Of a stretch of 64,000 bases of DNA, positions 1 to 11,047 are shown piece by piece (positions within the stretch are counted from its first letter, which is position 1; every line of letters starts with the position of its first letter). Location of the stretch: positions 1-64,000 of the forward strand of contig JADGDV010000007.1 in the NCBI GenBank assembly GCA_016744695.1. Direction: 5' to 3'. Origin of the DNA: Hahellaceae bacterium (GTDB taxonomy: Bacteria; Pseudomonadota; Gammaproteobacteria; Pseudomonadales; Oleiphilaceae). A program made the translations under genes and the position numbers. Below the pieces are notes generated by a model that saw only the letters and a list, made by a program, of their open reading frames with translations, did no database searches and was not told the origin of the DNA.

Positions 1-111
1 CATTCGTAGAACTTTTCTGAGATAAAGCTCACACTTCACTCTACTTTACTTACATTCCTAAACAAAAACTCACACTTAATGCGACATTCATCACCTTAAG
101 CACTTACACAC

Positions 112-136
112 AAAAAAACCGCAGAGTGTGCGGTTT
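112..136 (-). terminator. Rho-independent terminator of the lipoprotein gene
   Basis: Read on the minus strand, a nine-base stem (AAAACCGCA with TGCGGTTTT) encloses a five-base loop and runs into a T tract. It lies about 35 bases past the stop codon of the minus-strand lipoprotein gene and fits its transcription terminator. Positions 1-111 are AT-rich and show no gene. Confidence 0.8.
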
Positions 137-169
137 TGTAATAAAGTTACTTTCTAGCTTTATAGTTAA

Positions 170-2632
170 CTAGTCTACCAGTTTGGCTCCATCAGCCACC
201 TTGAACGGCGTAATATAGAACAAACTATTTCCTGCAGATGCCTTCCATAATGCCATTATTTTTTTGTCTCCATGGATTGCAACATCAATTAAAGTATCGT
301 CTCCTGCAGTACCAAACTGAGACCTCCATGCAACTTGACTTAGCTCATCATCACTCTCTACAGCTAATAAAGTTGCATCTAGCCCACCACTTGAAAGCTC
401 TCCACTTAATACACCCTGCGTATCCCCGCCGAGAATACCTCTGCTAGCGCCGCCATTCAACCCTTGCGCGATAGCAATAGCCAATGCTCTGTCCGGCACA
501 GTGGTATCGCCATACATTAAAGCACCCACTAAATCACTAGGCGCTTCATAGTTTAAAAAGGACCCATCTATACTGCCTCTCTCGGCACTGACGTTAAAGT
601 CAACACCATTATTATTTGTTAAATCACCCTGGGTGTATCCAGCTAACCAGCGTTGAGTATTAAATTTTGAACTAAAAGGTATGCTCACCTTCATTCTAGC
701 AACATCAGAAGTATAGTCGTCAAAAATTGTCCCCCACTGACGAATAGACTGAAAGCTCCCATCAAGTTTATATACCGCCTCAAAACTATCTACACCACCA
801 AAGGATACGCCCCCTAATACGCCAGAAGTAGAGCCGTACAAATACACAAACTCATCTGAAATAACGACTCCCGAAGGAATATCATCATTCAAACTACCCT
901 GCATACCCGACCAAACTTCATCACCAATAACATCGAGAACATATATAAAGGCATCTTTAGCCCCCACATTTATCACACCACTTTTAATAGAGTTATCTGT
1001 AGTTCCATAAACATACAAATTACCCTTATCATCCACAGATATCCCTGTAGCTAAATCATCTCCGGTAGAGCCAAACTGTTTTGTCCACTTAATCGAATAA
1101 AATTCATCACTAAATATTCTTGAGTACTTTCGAACAACAACATCACTACCACCAAACCCGGCACCCTCTACAACTGAATCAGTATTTAAAACTACAAAAA
1201 TTTCACGAAGATTACTTCTTTTATTCACCAATAGTTTGATGCTAGTTTCATTACCCCCTGCAGACGCAATAATTGAGTAAGCCGGAGTATTGGTTAGTGC
1301 TTTTGAATTCCCTGCTCTATCAAAAAACAAAATAACCGAGTCTGTATTCGGGCCAACTCCCCCTGACAGTTCTGTATTTAATACGGCAACAAAGCCATCG
1401 CCATCAACACCCATTGAGTTTGATTCGGCGCCATCGTCAGAGTTTGCCGTTAACTTATTGCTACTCCACTCATTAATGGTAATATTCAATGACTCTAACT
1501 TGAAAATTTTAGAAACATCGGCATCAACGATTAAAACCTCATCATTCTTTACTGCCGTAACATCATTATCACCGTCATCTAATATCGATACAGTAAAGCT
1601 TGATTCAGTCGTATTTTTAGGAAAAACAATAATGGCAGGGTTAAATTGATAATCCTCATCTTGCACAGTAGATCCAGTACCCAACTCCAAATTAACACTT
1701 AATTCGTAATCAACAGATTCTGAAAGCTCAAAGGTGTAATCTCCCGTTGTTTTCCCCTCAGATAAATACTCAGTTCCTCCGGCGAATATTAATTGAGGTT
1801 CATTATCTATCATTGTGCCACTAATTGAGCGAGGCAAAACAACCCACCCCTCAACAAGCGCACTATCGATAACCATTTCTTCCTGCCCCTCAATAAGGTA
1901 GTCATCATAAACATCGAGGGTAATTAAACAACGCGTAACACCTGGCTTAAATACTATTTGTTTTGTTCCTGACACATAGTCCCTACCAGGCCTCGTATAC
2001 CTTATATTAGCTTTATCTGTCTCACTTTCATCTTCGTCATATTTCGTTATTAACTGTATATCAAATATAACCCTTGACTCTGATGGAGCAGATAAACTAA
2101 TTACAACAGGAAATGGGTATATTTTCTCTCCCTCAGCACCATAACTAGTTAAATCTGGAACATCACACAAATCATCAACGTTATCAGTATAAATATCTTC
2201 ACTTTCAACGCCTTCAGTCATACGAAGGTTACTCACCTCAAACTGAGCGTCATTTCTGGCCATAGTCACGGTGAATCTCGCCACACTAACTTTCTTGCCA
2301 TCACTTACTTCTATTTCAATAATTTCATCTTTATTTTCGTAATTATCAAACTCTTCCCTATCGCTGATAACCGGCGTTCCAAATATCTTAAATGAGGGGT
2401 TTGCGCCATTTATTGTTTCAATCTTCAGCCACTCTGGCGCTGTAACTAAACGATAGTTTAAAAGACCGTCGCCACCATCAGCCCCGAGTGTCGCTTCATA
2501 ATACACATCAAAATAAGCAACAGGTGGCGGCGTCCCTAAGACTTGAATAGGGTCAGGTGCTGCAGTGTTTTCACAAGCGGTAATAAGTGAAGTAATAAAC
2601 ACAACAAAAAGCAATTTAGTAAGATGACGCAT
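170..2632 (-). CDS. Large lipoprotein with Calx-beta and SBBP-like repeat domains
   Basis: An 820-residue predicted lipoprotein. The N-terminus is a signal peptide ending in a lipobox (LITAC, Cys at about 20), so the protein is probably anchored in a membrane and exposed to the periplasm or cell surface. Residues about 30-125 look like a cadherin/Ig-type domain (putative-Ig style, with a DGKKVSVARFTV-like strand). A Calx-beta-like segment follows at about 200-260 (GRDYVSG ... F.PG.T ... D...EG.E), with a second related segment at about 280-370. The C-terminal half has repeats of the form QFGSTGDD.A.GI..D..GN.YVYG, typical of SBBP beta-propeller repeats. Such proteins usually act in adhesion or matrix contact; the specific function is unknown. 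It is monocistronic, with its own terminator downstream. Confidence 0.7.
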   Translation of the reverse strand: MRHLTKLLFVVFITSLITACENTAAPDPIQVLGTPPPVAYFDVYYEATLGADGGDGLLNYRLVTAPEWLKIETINGANPSFKIFGTPVISDREEFDNYENKDEIIEIEVSDGKKVSVARFTVTMARNDAQFEVSNLRMTEGVESEDIYTDNVDDLCDVPDLTSYGAEGEKIYPFPVVISLSAPSESRVIFDIQLITKYDEDESETDKANIRYTRPGRDYVSGTKQIVFKPGVTRCLITLDVYDDYLIEGQEEMVIDSALVEGWVVLPRSISGTMIDNEPQLIFAGGTEYLSEGKTTGDYTFELSESVDYELSVNLELGTGSTVQDEDYQFNPAIIVFPKNTTESSFTVSILDDGDNDVTAVKNDEVLIVDADVSKIFKLESLNITINEWSSNKLTANSDDGAESNSMGVDGDGFVAVLNTELSGGVGPNTDSVILFFDRAGNSKALTNTPAYSIIASAGGNETSIKLLVNKRSNLREIFVVLNTDSVVEGAGFGGSDVVVRKYSRIFSDEFYSIKWTKQFGSTGDDLATGISVDDKGNLYVYGTTDNSIKSGVINVGAKDAFIYVLDVIGDEVWSGMQGSLNDDIPSGVVISDEFVYLYGSTSGVLGGVSFGGVDSFEAVYKLDGSFQSIRQWGTIFDDYTSDVARMKVSIPFSSKFNTQRWLAGYTQGDLTNNNGVDFNVSAERGSIDGSFLNYEAPSDLVGALMYGDTTVPDRALAIAIAQGLNGGASRGILGGDTQGVLSGELSSGGLDATLLAVESDDELSQVAWRSQFGTAGDDTLIDVAIHGDKKIMALWKASAGNSLFYITPFKVADGAKLVD

Positions 2633-2919
2633 GCAGATTTCCGTCTCATTTTTATAAGAAAAAACATAATATATACAATATGTAACAAACGATACTAATT
2701 GATTCCCCCTCTTTGAGCCATATAGAAAGTTTAGAAACCAATATCAGTTCACAATATCTATTAAGTCGCCCATGCTATTGAACCTGTGACTCTGATGATA
2801 AATAAAAGCGAACCACAGCCAAAACACATTCTAAAAGATTGAATAATTTTTAAGTGTCATAAACAGTCATATTAATTTAAAATCACGCCTTTATCGCTTC
2901 TCGAACACTAATATATAAC

Positions 2920-4320
2920 ATGCATAATATTGAATTAATCAAACTGCCATCCTACCTCCCCACCCTTACAGCCATAAAAAAATTATCTTCACTTGGGAAT
3001 GTTACTTGCCTCTCTGGTGGATGGGGGCAGAAAAACACAAATGAATTTTACGATATATTATCTGCGGCACCCTCACTACAACTACATGAACAGAATAAAA
3101 AACTGCACATAACCGATGAATACGGACAACGTTCTATAATAAAAAACATATCTAGTTTTGATTGGCTAGAGAATTATTTTAAAAACAAGCGCTTACCCAT
3201 TAACACTCAAAGCAATTCTCAAAATGAATTGCCTTATATTTTTGGTTTCATTGGCTACGCAAGTTACGATTATGGCAAACAGTTTGAAAAATTACCTGAA
3301 ACAACAATTGATGATACTCAGGTTCCTGATTTTCGAGGGGGCATATACCACTGGAATCTTATAAATGATAAAAAAAACAAGGTTTCATTTATCGCATTTG
3401 AGCCTCGCTGCTCCCACAGACTTAAAAACAAAATAATCAATTCACTTAATAATCAACCAATACCTAGCCCTACATTTTCATTAACAAACTGTTTCCAGCA
3501 AGACACAACAACAACAGATTATAAGAAATCTTTTAGACGAATACAGCGATATATCAACGAGGGGGACTGCTATCAAATTAACTATGCACACCGCCATCAA
3601 GCACAATACAAGGGCAACCCAGCTTTAGCCTACTCGCTTTTGCTTGATGAAATTAACACACCTTACTCTGCCTATTTGCAGTTTGATGACCATCAAATTC
3701 TCAGCCTTTCCCCTGAACGTTTCATATTAATTGATAATAACCATGTAGAAACAAAGCCTATCAAAGGAACAATTCATAGGGGGAATTCCAGTCAAGAAGA
3801 TAAACGCCTTATCACAAAGTTAAGCAAAAGCATCAAGGACAAAGCAGAAAACTTAATGATCGTCGACCTTTTGAGGAATGATCTAAACCGCTCTTGTTTA
3901 TCAGGAACCGTTAAAGTAGAAAAATTATTTGAAGTTGAAAGCTATCCAAATGTACACCACCTAGTAAGCACAATTACGGGAGAGATCTCAAACGAGACAT
4001 CCCCTCTTATGACACTTAAAAAAGCATTCCCTGGTGGCTCTATTACCGGAGCCCCAAAAATAAGAGCAATGGAAATCATTGAAGAGTTAGAAAGTCACCG
4101 TAGAAGCATTTACTGTGGCTCAATTTTCTATATGACTTTTGATGGCAACATGGATAGCAATATATGTATTCGCACCCTTCTCTGCAAAGATGACACTATT
4201 TATTGCTGGGGTGGAGGAGGAATTGTTTCCGACTCTAATTGCGAAGATGAGTATGATGAATCGATCACCAAGGTTAAAAATTTAATGGATATACTTGAAG
4301 ATGCTAGCAACCTTAAGTAA
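2920..4320 (+). CDS. pabB: Aminodeoxychorismate synthase component I
   Basis: A 466-residue chorismate-binding enzyme, close to the usual PabB length. PabB, with the PabA glutaminase, turns chorismate and ammonia into 4-amino-4-deoxychorismate, the precursor of p-aminobenzoate and folate. The N-terminal TrpE-like region is followed by the chorismate-binding domain from about residue 200. Visible signatures are PIKGT at about 280-284, whose Lys282 is the nucleophile typical of PabB and separates it from anthranilate synthase, and PGGSITGAPK at about 370. It stands alone on the plus strand, convergent with thrH. The 287 bases upstream are AT-rich and hold no other gene. Confidence 0.88.
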   Translation: MHNIELIKLPSYLPTLTAIKKLSSLGNVTCLSGGWGQKNTNEFYDILSAAPSLQLHEQNKKLHITDEYGQRSIIKNISSFDWLENYFKNKRLPINTQSNSQNELPYIFGFIGYASYDYGKQFEKLPETTIDDTQVPDFRGGIYHWNLINDKKNKVSFIAFEPRCSHRLKNKIINSLNNQPIPSPTFSLTNCFQQDTTTTDYKKSFRRIQRYINEGDCYQINYAHRHQAQYKGNPALAYSLLLDEINTPYSAYLQFDDHQILSLSPERFILIDNNHVETKPIKGTIHRGNSSQEDKRLITKLSKSIKDKAENLMIVDLLRNDLNRSCLSGTVKVEKLFEVESYPNVHHLVSTITGEISNETSPLMTLKKAFPGGSITGAPKIRAMEIIEELESHRRSIYCGSIFYMTFDGNMDSNICIRTLLCKDDTIYCWGGGGIVSDSNCEDEYDESITKVKNLMDILEDASNLK

Positions 4321-4340
4321 CTAGAATAGAGTGAGACACT

Positions 4341-4369
4341 GAACAGGCCTCAATAAATGAGACCAGTTC
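4341..4369. terminator. Imperfect hairpin between convergent pabB and thrH
   Basis: An interrupted stem (GAAC, GG, CTCA pairing with TGAG, CC, GTTC) around a five-base loop lies in the 78-base gap between two converging genes. There is no strong T tract on either side, so it is only a possible bidirectional terminator. Confidence 0.35.
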
Positions 4370-4398
4370 AACAAGATCAAACCACTACAAACTCAACT

Positions 4399-5010
4399 CT
4401 AGCTATGCACTTCACTTGCCTTAATGAATTCCGCCTTCAATTCCTCATATTCATGAACAGCAGGAAACTGCGGAAACTCATCAATAACATTCTGTGGTGA
4501 CTTAAACAATATACCTGCCTCAGCCTGTTTCAACATTGTAGTGTCATTATAAGAGTCACCCGCCGCTACAACACGGTAATTCAACAATTGAAACGCTCTA
4601 ACTGATTGACGCTTTGGGTCTACCTGCCTTAATAAATAGTCAGTAATACGCCCTTCTTCATTCACTTCTAACTTATGACAAAGAAGCGCAGGGTATCCTA
4701 ACTTTGCCATTAGTGGCATAGCGAACTCATAGAAGGTGTCAGATAAAATCACGACCTGATACTTAGTACGTAACCAGTCTAAAAACTCTTTAGCACCAGG
4801 GATTGGGTCTAATTCACCAATTACTTCTTGAATAGCAGGTAAACCATAACCATGCTCATCCAAAATTCTCAAGCGCTGCTTCATTAACACATTATAATCA
4901 GGAATATCACGGGTTGTTGCCTTTAGTTCTTCAATTCCGGTTTTCTCTGCAAAAGCGATCCAAATTTCAGGGATTAAAACCCCTTCTAAATCAAGGCAAG
5001 CCAATTCCAC
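4399..5010 (-). CDS. thrH: ThrH phosphoserine phosphatase / phosphoserine:homoserine phosphotransferase
   Basis: A HAD-superfamily enzyme of about 203 residues. ThrH of Pseudomonas dephosphorylates phosphoserine and can pass the phosphate to homoserine, linking serine and threonine synthesis. HAD motifs are visible: DLEG (motif I, with the nucleophile Asp), LSDT (motif II), the Lys of DPKRQ (motif III region) and GDSYND (motif IV). The frame is open to an ATG at 5088, but that adds 26 residues with no family match. A GTG at 5010, with a GGAG ribosome-binding site seven bases upstream, gives V-E-L-A-C-L-D-L-E-G, the normal ThrH N-terminus and length, so the GTG is chosen. It is divergent from cysH. 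Confidence 0.85.
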   Translation of the reverse strand: MELACLDLEGVLIPEIWIAFAEKTGIEELKATTRDIPDYNVLMKQRLRILDEHGYGLPAIQEVIGELDPIPGAKEFLDWLRTKYQVVILSDTFYEFAMPLMAKLGYPALLCHKLEVNEEGRITDYLLRQVDPKRQSVRAFQLLNYRVVAAGDSYNDTTMLKQAEAGILFKSPQNVIDEFPQFPAVHEYEELKAEFIKASEVHS

Positions 5011-5214
5011 GATAGACTCCAATTTATTTTGTAATGATAATTGAGTGTTTAAAGACGGTAATGATATATGAAATATAAATAGTGGCAAGAGGTGGTTGCC
5101 TTTAGATATAAATTTATACTTTTTTATTCTTTTTTGTTCAATTCATCTATCTGATAGGCTACTAACAATTCATAATACGTGTAATCCATACCGTTTTTAA
5201 AACAGAGAAATATA

Positions 5215-5958
5215 ATGACCACCTTTGACCAACTTTCATTTGAAGAAAATATAGATCAAATTAACAAGGAGCTTAGCGAAAAATCTCCTCGTGAAATTCT
5301 TAAGTTTGCTCTAGCTAATTTTAATAATATTGCAATTTCCTTTAGTGGCTCTGAAGATGTTGTTCTTATTGAACTTGCTCATAAGTTAAGTCCGTCACTG
5401 CAGGTATTTTCTCTTGATACAGGGCGCCTTCATCCAGAAACCTACCGCTTTATAGATCGCGTTAGAACTCATTATGATCTTGACATTGAAACTATGTCAC
5501 CACAGCCTGAAAAGCTTCAAGCGCTCACTAAAGCTAAAGGGTTATTTAGTTTTTATGAAGACGGCCATAAAGAATGTTGCGGAATACGTAAAATTGAACC
5601 TTTAAGAAGAAAGCTATCCACTGTTGATGCCTGGATCACAGGACAAAGAAAAGACCAAAGCCCAGGCACACGATCAAATGTTGCAGTAGTAGAAATTGAT
5701 GAAGCCTTTTCTTCTGGCGAAAAGAAACTGATTAAATTTAACCCGCTAGCAAACTGGGCATCGGAAGATGTATGGAATTATATCAAAATGTCTGAAGTAC
5801 CTTACAATGAGCTACACGAAAAAGGCTTCGTAAGTATTGGATGTGAACCATGCACTCGCCCGGTACTCCCCAATCAACATGAACGTGAAGGTCGTTGGTG
5901 GTGGGAAGAAGCTACACATAAAGAGTGTGGTTTACATGTAGGAAATATTCAGAAGTAA
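5215..5958 (+). CDS. cysH: Assimilatory adenylylsulfate (APS) reductase, 4Fe-4S type
   Basis: A 247-residue CysH-family reductase that makes sulfite from adenylylsulfate in cysteine biosynthesis. The PP-loop-like SFSGSEDVV is at about 42-50. Four cysteines that bind the 4Fe-4S cluster are present as CC (121-122) and CxxC (210-213). This pattern marks APS-reducing enzymes as in Pseudomonas, and not the cluster-free PAPS reductase of E. coli. The catalytic Cys238 is in the C-terminal ECGLH motif. It converges on cysB, whose product normally activates such genes. The intergenic spacer holds a REP-like inverted repeat. Confidence 0.92.
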   Translation: MTTFDQLSFEENIDQINKELSEKSPREILKFALANFNNIAISFSGSEDVVLIELAHKLSPSLQVFSLDTGRLHPETYRFIDRVRTHYDLDIETMSPQPEKLQALTKAKGLFSFYEDGHKECCGIRKIEPLRRKLSTVDAWITGQRKDQSPGTRSNVAVVEIDEAFSSGEKKLIKFNPLANWASEDVWNYIKMSEVPYNELHEKGFVSIGCEPCTRPVLPNQHEREGRWWWEEATHKECGLHVGNIQK

Positions 5959-5984
5959 CTATCTATAAAATACAAGCGTTACCT

Positions 5985-6070
5985 GTAGCCGTGATGCAGC
6001 GAAGCGGAATCAAGGGGGATCCTGGCTTCAACGAATAACCCCTGATTTCGCTTCGCTGCATCAAGGCTAC
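5985..6070. repeat. REP-like inverted repeat (family A) between cysH and cysB
   Basis: Two arms of about 32 bases, starting GTAGCCGTGATGCAGCG and ending CGCTGCATCAAGGCTAC, are nearly perfect reverse complements around a short centre. The arm sequence resembles REP elements widely scattered in gammaproteobacterial genomes (GTAGCC..GATG.AGCG.AGCG.AATC). It lies exactly between two convergent genes, where it could also act as a bidirectional terminator or 3' end stabiliser. Confidence 0.75.
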
Positions 6071-6104
6071 GGGTTATTTATATTAAACCTATCTTTTATT
6101 AAAC

Positions 6105-7082
<978 letters not shown>

Positions 7083-7234
7083 TCATCCTCCACACGCACT
7101 GGTATTAGTTAGGCCCATCCAAACAAAATGGTATAAAAATATAAATAAATATTCCTTTTCAGAATAGATCAATTCCTATAAATTGGCGACCCTATTCGAT
7201 TACTTCTTTAATAAAGGTAGTGTAGACCAATTTT

Positions 7235-8032
7235 ATGGACACACTGTTTGATTTTCATACAATAATGTATATTTTAGCTGGCGCAGGTGTCGGCTTGGCT
7301 GTTGGCATTACCGGTGTAGGCGGCGGCTCTTTAATGACGCCCTTACTTCTTCTTTTTGGGTTCCCTACCAATATAGCGATAGGTACAGACCTTATATATG
7401 CATCGATAACCAAGGCGGGAGGGGTATTTTCTCATCAACGCCAGTCAACCATTCAATGGGATTTAGTTTTTCGCCTTGCCAGAGGCAGCATCCCCGCATC
7501 TATTGTTACTGTTATCATTCTAAACGTGTATTTCGATAACCCTGAAAGTTACCAGCACGTACTCGTAACCACACTGGGTGTGATGTTAATGCTAACATCA
7601 GTCGTTTTATTATTTAAAGGGCGTCTTCAGGCGTTCAGTAAGTCAGCATTAGAGGGCGATTCATTTCTAATTAGACACAGAAACGCCCTAACAACATTAA
7701 TGGGAGTACTACTAGGTATCTGCGTTACGCTTTCATCGGTAGGTGCTGGTGCATTCGGTGCCGCTATTTTACTTGTTTTATACCCTAACCTCAGCCCAAT
7801 TAAAGTGATAGGTACCGATATAGCCCACGCGGTTCCACTCACCCTTATAGCGGGCCTTGGACACTTATCGCTGGGTAATGTGAACTTTGTTTTACTTATC
7901 AGCCTATTAATAGGCTCTCTTCCCGCCATCCATATTGGTACATTGTTAGGTAAACGAGTGCCTGACAAAATACTTCAGCCTACTCTTGCCAGCATTTTGT
8001 TGATAATTGGTGTAAAATACGCTTTTTTCTAA
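7235..8032 (+). CDS. TauE/SafE-family sulfite or sulfonate-linked anion permease
   Basis: A 265-residue, strongly hydrophobic protein with about eight predicted membrane segments. The repeated pattern G.G.GV.GGG (residues about 14-32) and a second half beginning SSVGAGAFGAAIL (about 168-180) are typical of the TauE/SafE (former DUF81) family. Members move sulfite, sulfonates or related anions across the inner membrane. Divergence from cysB suggests CysB control and a role in sulfite export or sulfur anion transport. No strong ribosome-binding site precedes the ATG at 7235. A LuxR regulator follows on the same strand. Confidence 0.8.
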   Translation: MDTLFDFHTIMYILAGAGVGLAVGITGVGGGSLMTPLLLLFGFPTNIAIGTDLIYASITKAGGVFSHQRQSTIQWDLVFRLARGSIPASIVTVIILNVYFDNPESYQHVLVTTLGVMLMLTSVVLLFKGRLQAFSKSALEGDSFLIRHRNALTTLMGVLLGICVTLSSVGAGAFGAAILLVLYPNLSPIKVIGTDIAHAVPLTLIAGLGHLSLGNVNFVLLISLLIGSLPAIHIGTLLGKRVPDKILQPTLASILLIIGVKYAFF

Positions 8033-8133
8033 AAAGCTAACCGCCATGCTCATTATTATACTGATCAAACCAGAGCTGGTCGGGAGTGCTTTTTAAACAC
8101 ATTTATTCGGATATATGGATATACGAAACGGCG

Positions 8134-10845
8134 ATGCTTTTAAAGACTAAATTCTTAGCTCCTGCTTACAACCCTAAAAGCGTTGGTAGAGATCGACTGA
8201 TTACGCGACTTGATAATCGCCATGGCCGGAAATTAACGACCATTGTGGCACCTGCAGGCTATGGTAAAACGACCCTGGTTACACAATGGATTAATAGTCA
8301 AGAATGCACACATTGCTGGCTTTCACTAGACGAGGCAGATAATGATACGCATCGCTTTTGGCAATATATTGTAGGCACTTTTAGCAATACTATTCAATCT
8401 TTAGGATTAGAACCTAAACAATTACTGGCTCAAAAAGAATTACCTATTGAAGCAGTCGTCACCGCATTAGTTAATGAATTGAGTACAATAACTAATGAAA
8501 CGCCAGTGTATCTAATACTAGATGACTATCACCTTATAAATAACAGTGAAATTCATCAAACCATTTCTTTTCTGATTGACTACCTCCCCCCATCAGTTCA
8601 AATCATTATTACTAGTAGAGTTGAACCATCATTACCCATCGCACGATGGAGGGTAAAAAACGTAGTTGATGAAGTACATGCACATGATCTCGCATTTTCA
8701 TTTGAAGAAAGTCGGCTATTTTTCAACGAATACATGAACTTAAACTTGTCTGATGAAGATATTGCCCTTGCCAGAGAAAAAACTGAAGGCTGGGTGGCCG
8801 CCATGCAGTTAGCTGTCATTTCCACTCAAGGGAATCCTTCTTCAGCCTCTAATGTTGAATTTTTCAAGACTTACTCCGGAGAAGATAGGCTCATCAGTGA
8901 TTATGTATTAAGTGAAATACTAGATTCACAACCTGATGACGTTAAAGATTTCTTACTTACTACTTCATGTCTTATCAGGCTTAATGCAGGGCTTTGCAAT
9001 GCATTGAGACAAGATAATAATAGCCAACTCTATCTTGATAAATTAAATCAAATAAACCTGTTTATTATCCCACTAGATACTCACAGCGACTGGTTTCGCT
9101 ATCATGATTTATTTCGTGAGTCTCTCCTGCAAAGGCTCAAGCATAATAACCCTGAAAAACTAAAAGACCTCCAAAAACGTGCGATTAACTGGCTATTAGA
9201 CCAGGGGCAAATGCATGAGGCTATTTACCAACTAATTCAACTCGAAGACTGGCAATGGCTGAGCAAGGTATTAGAAGAACACGGCAATACACTAATACAT
9301 GAGGGACACCACCTACCCGTTCTTGATTGGCTATCCCACCTTACCGAAGAAACACTGGATGAACACCCCCGGCTGCTCATGCTAAAAGTATGGGCCCTTT
9401 TCTTTGGCAACAAAATCGACATCATCCCCCCTCTTCTTAACCGCCTTGAAGATATTCTTGATAAACGTGTCTGTGATTCTCACCCTGAAGCTCAGGATGC
9501 ACTAGCTTTACATAGTGAGATTTCACTAATTCGCTCTCATCTTGCCCGTAGTCAAAGTGACCTCAGCACTGCAAGTCATTTAACTCAGCAAGTGTTGGAT
9601 GATTTAAATAATTCAGATATGCCCTTAAAATCCGTTACTTATTACGGGCTTGGGATGGACTGCTTTGCAAAAGGTGACCTTAAGTCAGCACGATCAGCAC
9701 TTGAGGCTTCCATTGAACATGGAAAAATTGAGAAGAAGTATTCTACTGTTCTATCTAGTACAGGCCTTTTAGGCTGGATTCTTTATCATCAAGGAGAGTT
9801 AGACCTTGCTAGAGAAACCTGCACTAATAACCAGCTGTGGATAGATAGTTATCACGACCAGTCACAACCCAAACTAGTATCTTGTTGGCAAAACTGTGCT
9901 TTAGCTCAGATATACAGAGAAAATAATCAACTGACTGTGGCTGAGTCTTATATTAACCCACTGTTAAAACATCTAGAGTCTGGTACAGAGCCTGGGCAAC
10001 ATATTCTCATTCAATATACACGTGCGCAGCTTGCTTTTACCGTAGGTGATTTTAATGACGCTATTAGCTGGCTAGATGATGCACTTAATGTTTGGGATCA
10101 TAAAAAAGATGCCCTAACCTTTGAACCGCCTTCACTTGAGGCGCTTAGAGCACGCTGCTATCTAGCACTTAATGATACAGAAAAAGCCAGTCACTGGGCA
10201 AAAAATGCTCGCCGCATTAATAATGGCATCTCTACTATAAACAATGAACAAATTGCTACAACTATCGCTCGCACACTTATAGCAAATGGACATTATCAAG
10301 ATGCTATAAACAATATAGCATTGGTGTTTGATGAGGCTAAAGACGGCGCGCATGTTAAGCATCTCATTGAGCTTTGGACCGTTAAAGCTTTAGCTTACGC
10401 TAAGCTCAATGATGTAGATAATGCACGAAGTTCAATCAATGAAGCCTTAACGCTATCAGCTAAAGATAAGTTCATTCGGATTTTCTGTGAAGAAGCCCCT
10501 GAAGTTAGAGATTTAATCTTACTTGCTAACAGTAATGCCATTCCGGATAGTTATAAAACGGAATTACATCTAGCATTAGATATAAATGAGCAAGCTCACG
10601 CTGTAAAAGAGAAACCTGCAACGCAATTACCCGCAAACGAAAGTGCCTTACAAGAGCCGCTGAGCCAACGGGAATTAGAGGTATTAGTGTTAATTAACGA
10701 CGGTTTGGCAAATAAAGTGATCGCCAACCAACTATTTCTTGCGCCCGCTACGATAAAAGCACATATAAGAAATATTTATGGGAAAATTGGCGCTAAGAGC
10801 CGTACTGAAGCGCTAGCGAAAGCTCGAGAGTACGGTTTACTTTAA
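8134..10845 (+). CDS. MalT-type (LAL) LuxR-family transcriptional activator
   Basis: A regulator of about 903 residues with the STAND architecture of MalT. A Walker A motif (APAGYGKTTL, about residue 45) and a Walker B-like LILDDYH (about 130) form the NTPase domain. It is followed by a TPR-like helical sensor domain (about 400-780) and a C-terminal LuxR helix-turn-helix (LSQRELEVLVLINDG ... ATIKAHIRNIYGKI). The frame is open to a GTG at 8086, but family members begin like MLLKTKFLAPAYNPKSVGRD, so the ATG at 8134 is preferred; neither start has a clear ribosome-binding site. It lies just downstream of the TauE/SafE permease. The ligand and target genes are unknown. A LuxR of this type often controls neighbouring catabolic or transport genes. 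Confidence 0.85.
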   Translation: MLLKTKFLAPAYNPKSVGRDRLITRLDNRHGRKLTTIVAPAGYGKTTLVTQWINSQECTHCWLSLDEADNDTHRFWQYIVGTFSNTIQSLGLEPKQLLAQKELPIEAVVTALVNELSTITNETPVYLILDDYHLINNSEIHQTISFLIDYLPPSVQIIITSRVEPSLPIARWRVKNVVDEVHAHDLAFSFEESRLFFNEYMNLNLSDEDIALAREKTEGWVAAMQLAVISTQGNPSSASNVEFFKTYSGEDRLISDYVLSEILDSQPDDVKDFLLTTSCLIRLNAGLCNALRQDNNSQLYLDKLNQINLFIIPLDTHSDWFRYHDLFRESLLQRLKHNNPEKLKDLQKRAINWLLDQGQMHEAIYQLIQLEDWQWLSKVLEEHGNTLIHEGHHLPVLDWLSHLTEETLDEHPRLLMLKVWALFFGNKIDIIPPLLNRLEDILDKRVCDSHPEAQDALALHSEISLIRSHLARSQSDLSTASHLTQQVLDDLNNSDMPLKSVTYYGLGMDCFAKGDLKSARSALEASIEHGKIEKKYSTVLSSTGLLGWILYHQGELDLARETCTNNQLWIDSYHDQSQPKLVSCWQNCALAQIYRENNQLTVAESYINPLLKHLESGTEPGQHILIQYTRAQLAFTVGDFNDAISWLDDALNVWDHKKDALTFEPPSLEALRARCYLALNDTEKASHWAKNARRINNGISTINNEQIATTIARTLIANGHYQDAINNIALVFDEAKDGAHVKHLIELWTVKALAYAKLNDVDNARSSINEALTLSAKDKFIRIFCEEAPEVRDLILLANSNAIPDSYKTELHLALDINEQAHAVKEKPATQLPANESALQEPLSQRELEVLVLINDGLANKVIANQLFLAPATIKAHIRNIYGKIGAKSRTEALAKAREYGLL

Positions 10846-10986
10846 ACGATGGTACAAATTTACGCCCTTTGGACGATTACTCTACGCCCCCCTACGCCCT
10901 ATTATAGAACCATGATTTATTGAGTTGAACAAAACACGAATTCAGGCCTTGTGTTTTCTTTATCAACTAAACTTTGTTAGTCATAT

Positions 10987-11023
10987 AAACGGTAACAGTT
11001 AATAACTGATACCGTTTTTTTTT
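10987..11023 (+). terminator. Rho-independent terminator after the MalT-type regulator
   Basis: The stem AAACGGT with ACCGTTT is extended inside by CAGTT/AACTG pairing and followed by a nine-T tract on the plus strand. A second weaker hairpin (AAAACAC/GTGTTTT, 10932-10957) precedes it. Both lie in the 202-base gap before the convergent dinG gene. Confidence 0.8.
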
Positions 11024-11047
11024 GCCTTTTTGTTTTGTACATTTTTA

